Source: an uncultured Lachnospiraceae bacterium (lineage in GTDB: Bacteria > Bacillota > Clostridia > Lachnospirales > Lachnospiraceae). Taken from it: a DNA stretch of 64,000 nucleotides. Within the stretch, counting starts at the first letter, position 1. Each line of letters begins with the position of its first letter. The translations under genes and the position numbers were made by a program. Below are positions 50,761-57,797 of the stretch, piece after piece. Below the pieces are notes generated by a model. The model did not search any database. It was not told the origin of the DNA and worked only from the letters and a program-made list of their open reading frames with translations. Location: assembly GCA_934351835.1 (NCBI GenBank), contig CAKRJP010000002.1, forward strand, positions 124,001 to 188,000. Reading direction: 5' to 3'.

Positions 50761-50803
50761 CTATCCTCCTGTCTTTTGCAGGAGGATAGCCCTTTCTTCT
50801 TTT
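50761..50803. terminator. Terminator between the XRE regulator and the pilus operon
   Basis: CTATCCTCCTG (50761-50771) pairs with CAGGAGGATAG (50779-50789), followed by a C/T-rich run ending in TTTTT. It separates convergent genes. Confidence 0.8.
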
Positions 50804-50814
50804 TATACATTCTT

Positions 50815-51561
50815 TCATTTTCTTTTTTCCACCAGTTTTCCCACCAGCACGACTCTTCCGTTGGTCTCAGATTCTGCACAGGTGGAAAATGCAATCAACG
50901 ATTCCTCTGAAGTGATTTTCATTTTCCTGTACTGCACTGCGTGTTCTTTTATGTATTTCAACAAAGAATCCCTGCTATCTTTTTCATAATTTTCCGACTC
51001 ATAGATCATAGCATCCGATGCATTTACCCTGATACACGCAAATAATTTAATTTTGTAAGTTTTCTCCGGCAAACATAACGTTCCGGTCTTATGTTTTTCA
51101 AAATATTTCTGATTTGCAAATTTCACAATATCTCCAAACATCGCACCATTTTTCATATTATGTCCATATACAAGATTATAGCTGTCTGAAAAATCAGCTT
51201 TGTTCAGGCACGATAAAAATATCGCACCTGAAACTGAATAATCTCCATATACATTCTTATTGATATACTCCATATCATCCTTCCCCTGCATTACCGGGTA
51301 ATCGATATGCGTATCGTCGATCGTAAGCCATGCGCATGTATTCGGAATTTTTCTCCGGAGTTCTATAAAATCCGATCCATTTTCTTTTTCTGCTGGTTTC
51401 AGAGTCAGTAATTCTTCATCTGTGAAACCATTATGGTAGATTCTGTAAGTATCCCAGAGCGAATATCCCCCATACAACAACATGAGAATGATCAGTATTG
51501 CTGCCGCTATGCTCAGAATATAATTGCCTGTCTTTGCTGCCTTCGCTGCTTTTTCATACAT
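50815..51561 (-). CDS. Class B sortase (pilus-type)
   Basis: This 248-residue transpeptidase has one N-terminal membrane segment and the sortase catalytic residues: His134 in VYGHNMKNG, Cys228 in IAFSTCAES and Arg236 in NGRVVLVG. The SAIFL...LVYGHN layout with the long helix before the Cys is class B. Being the last gene of a pilin operon, it probably polymerises the pilin and joins the adhesin, as SrtC (class B) does in the streptococcal FCT-3 type region. Confidence 0.87.
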   Translation of the reverse strand: MYEKAAKAAKTGNYILSIAAAILIILMLLYGGYSLWDTYRIYHNGFTDEELLTLKPAEKENGSDFIELRRKIPNTCAWLTIDDTHIDYPVMQGKDDMEYINKNVYGDYSVSGAIFLSCLNKADFSDSYNLVYGHNMKNGAMFGDIVKFANQKYFEKHKTGTLCLPEKTYKIKLFACIRVNASDAMIYESENYEKDSRDSLLKYIKEHAVQYRKMKITSEESLIAFSTCAESETNGRVVLVGKLVEKRK

Positions 51562-51601
51562 TTTTGATATACCTGATACCTCTTACTACATTTTGTATTT
51601 T

Positions 51602-52690
51602 CTAATACATCCGTCTTCTGCGGAAAAATAACAAACCAGCTACAAGTGCTGCTGCCACCAAGATCACATAAGGAGCAACCATCATTACGATACCGGTTGG
51701 TGATGTTATGTTTTTGTCATTGACAACAGTAACCTTTACATCCCCTTTATTGTCCGTCGTTCCTGAGATTGTTGTGATTGTACCTGATGTCCGTCTGGTT
51801 TCCACACCATCAATCTTTGTTGTGTATCCGTCAGAAGAATAGTCATTCTCTGTAACTGTGCAGATATCACTTGCTGATAATCCATAAATTTTTGCTGTCT
51901 GACCATTTTTTAATGAAATAGTCTTCTCTGTGCCGGAGATCATTTTTTCAAATGTTCCATCCGGAAGCAGTACATTATAGCACTCGCCGGAAACTCCCTC
52001 TACTTTAATGGTAAACAGAAAGGCTTTGTTGACTTTATTGCCCTGATTTCCTGTAACCTCTTTTTTAATCTCGAGATCTTTTAATGTGTCATGTTGACTG
52101 CTGTAGTCATTGGTGAACTTACCATCATCTTTCACCTTTGGATCATTTTTATTTGTAAATGCTGCATAGTTTACGCTTAAATTTCCAGCATCATCGCTTA
52201 CGACATAGACATCAAAGTATTTTACAGAAGTATCATAAGCAATACCTTCATACTCCCCCTGTACCTCGGATACTTCATAGCGGTAGATTCCGGGTACAGA
52301 GAATTTACTGAGATCATATTCTATCTTGGCGGTTCCCACAGTCACTTCTGTCCCGCTCCGGCTCACAGCGTCTGTTAAAGCCGGTGCAGAGATAATCTCC
52401 GCTGTATCTCCTATACTTGCTCCCTGTTGATCTGCAAAATAGATTCCTCCTGCCGGTCCTTCATAAATTGCATCTCTGTCGTCTGTTGCAGCTACTGCAG
52501 TACCGCTTTTAATCTTAAACGAAAATGTGGTGTTTGGCGTATAAACATTCGCCTCTTTGGTAATCACTTTTGTCAGGTTTGAAGTTGGTTCCACTTTTTC
52601 TGCCGCCAACGCCTGCATTCCGGACATTCCTGTAAGTATCATTCCTAATGTTACTGCAGCTGTCAGTTTCTTTACATCTTTTCTTTTCAT
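51602..52690 (-). CDS. FctA-like major pilin with isopeptide domains
   Basis: The 362-residue protein has a signal peptide and two pilin-isopeptide domains. Domain 1 has Lys in TKVITKEANV, Glu in YRYEVSEVQG and Asn in KFTNDYSS. Domain 2 has Lys in LEIKKEVTGN, Glu in CTVTENDYS and Asn in VTVVNDKN, each a set able to form a Lys-Asn bond. The C-terminus is a sorting signal: ITSPTG, a hydrophobic stretch and RRRRMY. The ATG at 52690 has GAGG at correct spacing; one at 52720 does not. Confidence 0.85.
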   Translation of the reverse strand: MKRKDVKKLTAAVTLGMILTGMSGMQALAAEKVEPTSNLTKVITKEANVYTPNTTFSFKIKSGTAVAATDDRDAIYEGPAGGIYFADQQGASIGDTAEIISAPALTDAVSRSGTEVTVGTAKIEYDLSKFSVPGIYRYEVSEVQGEYEGIAYDTSVKYFDVYVVSDDAGNLSVNYAAFTNKNDPKVKDDGKFTNDYSSQHDTLKDLEIKKEVTGNQGNKVNKAFLFTIKVEGVSGECYNVLLPDGTFEKMISGTEKTISLKNGQTAKIYGLSASDICTVTENDYSSDGYTTKIDGVETRRTSGTITTISGTTDNKGDVKVTVVNDKNITSPTGIVMMVAPYVILVAAALVAGLLFFRRRRMY

Positions 52691-52745
52691 TCTTTTACCT
52701 CTTCTTTCTTGATCTTTCATTGTCAGCCAGTGCTATCTTCTGTCC

Positions 52746-53249
52746 CTATAATCCAGACCTTCGGAGTACTGCCATCACTTTACCTTTTATTTCTTTTCTG
52801 TCCACTGCTCCGTAAATCCGACTGTCTTTTGCACCTTCTCTGTGATCACAGAGGATAAAATATTGTCCTTTTTTTAATGTCAGCGGATAGGAAATGCCTT
52901 TTTCATATTCAAAAGTCTGATAGAAAATATCATTTTCCACTACCACACTGTCATTGATCATTAGTTGTCCGCTTCCTGTAAGTTCTACTTTATCACCTTC
53001 TTTAGCAACTACACGACCAATATATTGACGGTGCTCCTTTTTTATGACGACAACGTCCTGCGCCACACATTTCTTATCCAGGCGATAATAAAGAAGCACA
53101 TCTCCTGCACTTAATTTAGGAAACATATCGTTATTTTTCACTGTCGTGATTCCGAAAATGATTCCAAACAGCACGATTATCATCCCTATGAAAATCGTAA
53201 ACCTTGTAAAGAAACGGATAATCTCCGCTTTTTCCTTTTTTCTTTCCAT
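52746..53249 (-). CDS. SipA-like signal peptidase homologue without catalytic dyad
   Basis: The 167-residue protein has one membrane segment and the type I signal peptidase fold, but the catalytic Ser is replaced by Asp41 (NNDMFPKLSAGD) and the catalytic Lys by Gly78 (YIGRVVAKEGD). The same two substitutions (Asp and Gly) are known in S. pyogenes SipA, a pilus assembly factor that is not a protease. Start: ATG 53249 follows the previous stop (TAACGATG); an ATG at 53273 with a 22-base overlap is also possible. Confidence 0.83.
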   Translation of the reverse strand: MERKKEKAEIIRFFTRFTIFIGMIIVLFGIIFGITTVKNNDMFPKLSAGDVLLYYRLDKKCVAQDVVVIKKEHRQYIGRVVAKEGDKVELTGSGQLMINDSVVVENDIFYQTFEYEKGISYPLTLKKGQYFILCDHREGAKDSRIYGAVDRKEIKGKVMAVLRRSGL

Positions 53250-53251
53250 CG

Positions 53252-55366
53252 TTATCTTCTGCACTCCTCCCATCTTTTTCTCAGTGCAAAGAAAGTTCCT
53301 GTCATTCCAAGACCTGAGAACAAAATAATCACATCTGGAAATATCATCTTCCTTACACCTGTCGGCGCACTGACATTTTTGATATTGGTATACATGATTT
53401 TTTTATCTGCATCTAATATTCCTGTTGCCTTCCCGTCTTTTGAATCTTTACCGTCAATCTTTACCCGATAATCTAACGAATTTTCGGTCAGTGTATATTC
53501 CACGCCACCCGGCAGCGTCAATGCGATCTGCTCTTTATTTTTTAATGAAAATGTATAATTTCCACTGGCATCAGCACCTGTCGTTTGAGATGTTCTACCG
53601 TTATTCTTTATGAAAGGGACCGGTTCTTTATAACTCTCCCCATCTTTCTTTAAAGTCAGCGTAAAGGTAAAAGCCGTGCGATTACGGTCTCCCATGTTTC
53701 CTTTTACTTCCTTCGCCACCGTAAGTACTTTATTTGCGGCTTCATAACGGTTCGTATAGGCAATCTGACTTGTATTCTTCTTGTATACTTCTACCTGCGC
53801 TGAAGTTCCGGATACTGAATTTCCCTGATCAATCAGATACTTCGTATCTGCCAGACGATAACCTGAAATATCTGCCGCATGTTCTGTCACTGTATAGGTT
53901 CCAGGTTGCAGCGAAATCAATGTATCTGACCATTCCCCATTTACCGTTGGCAGATTCACTGTATCAATCACGGTTCCGTTTGTATTCACCACATCAAAGG
54001 AAAATGTTTCCGCCGGCACTTTTTCCTCATCAATGCCTTCTACAGATTTCCTGATCGTAAGATTTCCGGTCTGCGCCGATGGCGAGGGAACTTCTTTTCC
54101 AAAATGAATATCATCCAGCAAATTCCCATCAGCTCTTCCGCCCGCTGCTGCCACAGCTACGAAATAAAATCTTGTCACATACTGCCCTTCCGGAACCTGA
54201 TAGGAACCGCTGTGATATGACCATTCCTTCGCCGGATCCTTCAGTACCGCTTTGACATCGCCCGGTCTGCTGTCATAACTTGAGGCAGATGGATTCCAGT
54301 CTTCGGACAAGGATTTTGTATCGCTGATGATCACTGCCATTGTGTCTTCTCCGTCCCGTCCTGCGTGTTCCAGACTCCAGTAAAGTTTTGCCCCCGGCTG
54401 TGTCAGGATATCCTGATAAAGTGCACCTTCCGTCTGGCAATTCAACTCCGCAAACTGGTCTCCTTCTGCGGCTCCTGAAATTTTATAAACCGCTGACGGA
54501 TCATTTCTACTTCCGTTATAGAATTTATTACTTCCATCAGCAATCTCAATATAGTAACCCGAACGGCCACTCTGATTTGGCCACTTTTGTCCCAGTGCAG
54601 AGGTCTTCCATTCCAGACCTTCTGTCCCATTTGGAATCTGTATAAAATGAGATTTTCCAAACTGTGAGATATCACTCTGTTCGGAGACTATCGGATTCTC
54701 AAAACTTCCGTTTTGTAAAGAATCATAATAAGATACCTGAAATGCATCGGATTCCACCGTCTGATCTGCCGTATTCACCTGAACCTTGAAATATTTTCTG
54801 GCGCCGTTTCTGGCAACGTAGTAAGATACCTCTTTGCTGTCTACTGTCGCACTGTCTTCGATCTTTGTCCAATTTTTTCCATCCAATGATTCATACCACT
54901 GATAAGATAGCTTTTCTCCATCAGATACCCCCGTCACCTGTGCAGTCAGTGATCCGGTATTTTTGATATCATCCTGGATCTGTACTTTCAGATTCAGTGC
55001 CTGTGCACTTATTTTCTCGGATTCTTGAGTTTGCTCTTTCTCTTCCTCCTTGGCAAATACTTCCTCCTGATCTAACACTTCCTCCTGATCTAACACTTCC
55101 TCCTGATCTAACATCTCCTCCTGATCTAACACTTCCTCCTGATCTAACACTTCCTCCTGATCTAACACTTCCTCCTGATTCATCGTATCAGCATGGTCCT
55201 CTGCTACATCACTTTGTGCTGCCATGTTACTTTCCTCTGCAATCTGTATTTCTTCTACTTCTGCCGGTTCCTCCGCGGACGTAAATATTCCATTGCAATT
55301 AAAAACTCCCAACATCAGAACCAACGTCAGGAAGAAGGCCCAAGACCTCTTGACGCTCTTTTTCAT
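53252..55366 (-). CDS. Large pilus-associated adhesin, Cpa-like in position
   Basis: The 704-residue protein has a signal peptide, a Glu-rich repeat of six QEEVLD units (residues about 64-100), an Ig-like segment (SYQWYESLDGKNWTKI), a carbohydrate-binding-like jellyroll starting NGSFENPIV, and two Cna-B/pilin-isopeptide domains (LTIRKSVEGIDEEKV and LTVAKEVKGN). It ends in SAPTGV, a hydrophobic stretch and RKRWEECRR, a sortase signal. A thioester domain like that of Cpa is not evident. It is the first gene of the pilus operon. Confidence 0.8.
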   Translation of the reverse strand: MKKSVKRSWAFFLTLVLMLGVFNCNGIFTSAEEPAEVEEIQIAEESNMAAQSDVAEDHADTMNQEEVLDQEEVLDQEEVLDQEEMLDQEEVLDQEEVLDQEEVFAKEEEKEQTQESEKISAQALNLKVQIQDDIKNTGSLTAQVTGVSDGEKLSYQWYESLDGKNWTKIEDSATVDSKEVSYYVARNGARKYFKVQVNTADQTVESDAFQVSYYDSLQNGSFENPIVSEQSDISQFGKSHFIQIPNGTEGLEWKTSALGQKWPNQSGRSGYYIEIADGSNKFYNGSRNDPSAVYKISGAAEGDQFAELNCQTEGALYQDILTQPGAKLYWSLEHAGRDGEDTMAVIISDTKSLSEDWNPSASSYDSRPGDVKAVLKDPAKEWSYHSGSYQVPEGQYVTRFYFVAVAAAGGRADGNLLDDIHFGKEVPSPSAQTGNLTIRKSVEGIDEEKVPAETFSFDVVNTNGTVIDTVNLPTVNGEWSDTLISLQPGTYTVTEHAADISGYRLADTKYLIDQGNSVSGTSAQVEVYKKNTSQIAYTNRYEAANKVLTVAKEVKGNMGDRNRTAFTFTLTLKKDGESYKEPVPFIKNNGRTSQTTGADASGNYTFSLKNKEQIALTLPGGVEYTLTENSLDYRVKIDGKDSKDGKATGILDADKKIMYTNIKNVSAPTGVRKMIFPDVIILFSGLGMTGTFFALRKRWEECRR
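55061..55180. repeat. 18-bp tandem repeat inside the adhesin gene
   Basis: About six and a half copies of an 18-base unit (CTCCTGATCTAACACTTC on the plus strand) are nearly identical and encode QEEVLD. One copy has a base change giving QEEMLD. In-frame unit gain or loss would alter linker length without breaking the gene. Confidence 0.85.
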
Positions 55367-55433
55367 GTCTCACTCTCCCATCGTATTTTTATTAATATTT
55401 ACGCCTTGTATATTTGTATTCCCTGAAAACAAA

Positions 55434-55492
55434 AAAATGAACGACTTTTTGAAGTTGTTCAAAAACAATCCTCCAAAAAAATCGTTCATTTT
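55434..55492 (-). terminator. Nested hairpin between MATE gene and pilus operon
   Basis: Outer arms AAAATGAACGA (55434-55444) and TCGTTCATTTT (55482-55492) are perfect 11-base repeats. Inside them TTTTTGAA (55446-55453) pairs with TTCAAAAA (55458-55465). On the minus strand T-runs follow both hairpins. It may end the MATE transcript or act as an attenuator before the pilus operon. Confidence 0.5.
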
Positions 55493-55526
55493 ATAAGTTT
55501 TGACCAAAAGTCGGAAAATTTTTCTT

Positions 55527-56882
55527 TTATAGACAAACTTTTTTATGTACCTTTTTTCTTACAAAATAGAAACAGATTACCTGCATCACAATCGTTGCCA
55601 GCCATGAAACCGGATATGAGATAAATAAAAATCCAAGTGTCCGGTGTCTCGGAAACAGAACAAAAATCCATAGGATCCTGACCCCCACGGTTCCGATAAT
55701 TGAAAGTAACATCGGCACAGTAGAATATCCCATACCTCTGAGTGCTCCCGGAAACAGATCCATCAGCCCACACAGGAAATAGGTTACCGTCGTATAAGAT
55801 AAGATTTCCACACCGCACCGGATAACATTATTCTGTTCAGTATAAATATGTAAAAGTTCCGGTCCAAACAGATATGCCCCACCGCCAAGCACAACGCCTA
55901 CAATGACAGTCAAAATCATGCAGTCGACTAATACTCTGTCCATGCGTTTTAATTTCCGCACACCATAATTCTGACTGGTGAAACTCATACATGCCTGTGT
56001 CACGGAATTGACGGAGACATATAAAAATCCAAAAATATTATTAGCCGCCGTATATCCCGCCATTGCCACCGAACCAAAAGAATTGACCGATGACTGTAAC
56101 AGTGCATTGGAAATATTGATCACAGTACTCTGGATTCCAGCCGGGACTCCCACCTGAAAAATCTGTTTTAAATAGACAGATTTTATCTGCAGTTTCGAAA
56201 ATCTGAACTGGTAACTGCCCTCAGATTTATACAGGCAACGAATCACCAGCACACAGGATATAAACTGGGAAATAATCGTCGCGATTGCCACACCTGCTAC
56301 TCCCAGATGAAATACAATTACTAAAAACAGATTCAGTACTGCGTTCGTCACTCCTGCCACGATCAAGAAGATTAACGGCCGTTTGGTATCTCCAATCGCA
56401 CGTAAGATTGCAGCTCCATAGTTATAGATCATAAAAAACGGCATTCCCATAAAATAAATCCGCATATAGAGCACCGACTGATCAATGACATTATCCGGTG
56501 TCCCCATAATCTCCAACGCCGGTTTTGCCATCAAAAGACCCACAACCGCCATCACCAGACCACTCAGCAAGGCAAATAATATAGATGTGTGAACAGTCTC
56601 TGACATTTCTTTTTGTTGGTCTGTGGCATAAAACCGGGCAGCAAGTACATTTGCCCCGAGAGAAATTCCTATAAATAAATTCGTAAATACTGCAATCAAT
56701 GCCGTCGTCGACCCAACCGCCGCCAAGGCACTGCTGCCTGTAAATCTTCCTACCACAACAATATCCACTGCATTGAACATAAGCTGTAACATTCCTGATA
56801 TCATCAAAGGCAGAGAGAATGATATCAGTTTGTCCATAATGGAACCATTACACATATCAATCTCATATTTATTTCTTTTCAA
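55527..56882 (-). CDS. MATE family efflux transporter
   Basis: The 451-residue membrane protein has twelve predicted helices in two halves with the MATE signature regions SLPLMISGMLQLMFNAVDI and FTGSSALAAVGS at the N-terminal half and GVPAGIQSTVINISNALLQS in the second half. Such proteins export drugs or metabolites using Na+ or H+ gradients. It is 12 bases downstream of the epimerase-like gene, so they probably share a transcript. Confidence 0.92.
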   Translation of the reverse strand: MKRNKYEIDMCNGSIMDKLISFSLPLMISGMLQLMFNAVDIVVVGRFTGSSALAAVGSTTALIAVFTNLFIGISLGANVLAARFYATDQQKEMSETVHTSILFALLSGLVMAVVGLLMAKPALEIMGTPDNVIDQSVLYMRIYFMGMPFFMIYNYGAAILRAIGDTKRPLIFLIVAGVTNAVLNLFLVIVFHLGVAGVAIATIISQFISCVLVIRCLYKSEGSYQFRFSKLQIKSVYLKQIFQVGVPAGIQSTVINISNALLQSSVNSFGSVAMAGYTAANNIFGFLYVSVNSVTQACMSFTSQNYGVRKLKRMDRVLVDCMILTVIVGVVLGGGAYLFGPELLHIYTEQNNVIRCGVEILSYTTVTYFLCGLMDLFPGALRGMGYSTVPMLLSIIGTVGVRILWIFVLFPRHRTLGFLFISYPVSWLATIVMQVICFYFVRKKVHKKVCL

Positions 56883-56894
56883 AATTACATCTCC

Positions 56895-57770
56895 TTAAGC
56901 TACAATAATCGTATAATTCTTTCTAAATTCTTCTCCTGCTTTCACCTGATTGACATTCTTTTTTTCTGATATCTCAGAAGTAAATCCACTTTCATCACAG
57001 CGTCCCATCCAAGGCTCCAGACACACAAATCCGGAATCTTTCACAGACCAGATACCAAAATTCGGAAATCCTTCACACTTTACTCCTACATACGGAGTAC
57101 CGTCTTTGTGACAAAGCCATACTTCATCCACCTGATTATCATCCAGGATCAAAGTATCATTTTCAAACAATTCTTCTTTCAACACGCACATTTCATCCTG
57201 CAATTCTAACGCATAATGTTTTCCCGGAATGGTTGTCCCCGTCGTCAGATCTAAAAATGAAGAAATAATCTCCTGCTTCCCCGGGAATTTTAATTTATAA
57301 TCTTCTTTCTTCTCAGATGGATCTGCATATTTAAATGCCGGATGACCTCCAATTGTAAAGTACATCGTATCCTGACTACAATTTTCTACGGTCCATTCTA
57401 CATTGAGTTCTTTTCCCTGTAATTTATACGTCACATATAATTTAAAGTCATACGGATAAACTTCTCTTGTCTTCTCTGAAGAAAAAAGCAAAAATCTCGC
57501 TAAATCCGCTGTATGTTCCACACACGCAAAGACACTGTCCCTCGCAAATCCGTGTGATGGCGCCGGATATTCTTCTCCGGAAATCAACACTTTGTTCTGC
57601 CAGGTCTTTCCAACATTCGGAAATAATATTGGGGAATGTCTCTTCCAGAACTTCGGATTTCCATCCCACAACACTTCCGTATTCTTTTCTTTATCATAGA
57701 TTTTTGTAACCTCAGCTCCAAGCTCTGCAATCTCCACAAGTAATTTCTTATTTTCTAATTTCACAGACAT
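56895..57770 (-). CDS. Aldose 1-epimerase family protein
   Basis: The 291-residue beta-sandwich protein belongs to the galactose mutarotase-like group: HSPILFPNVG, SHGFARDSVF, TIGGHPAFK and the C-terminal CLEPWMGRCD segment match the LacX-type subfamily. It would interconvert anomers of a hexose or a sugar phosphate. No signal peptide is seen. Partner and substrate cannot be inferred from the neighbours. Confidence 0.87.
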   Translation of the reverse strand: MSVKLENKKLLVEIAELGAEVTKIYDKEKNTEVLWDGNPKFWKRHSPILFPNVGKTWQNKVLISGEEYPAPSHGFARDSVFACVEHTADLARFLLFSSEKTREVYPYDFKLYVTYKLQGKELNVEWTVENCSQDTMYFTIGGHPAFKYADPSEKKEDYKLKFPGKQEIISSFLDLTTGTTIPGKHYALELQDEMCVLKEELFENDTLILDDNQVDEVWLCHKDGTPYVGVKCEGFPNFGIWSVKDSGFVCLEPWMGRCDESGFTSEISEKKNVNQVKAGEEFRKNYTIIVA

Positions 57771-57797
57771 ATATTTCTCCCATCTTCATACCATTTA

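Noticed and set aside
55061..55180. Tandem repeats considered as a CRISPR array
   Set aside because: There are no spacers; the 18-base units are contiguous, in frame and encode QEEVLD in the adhesin.
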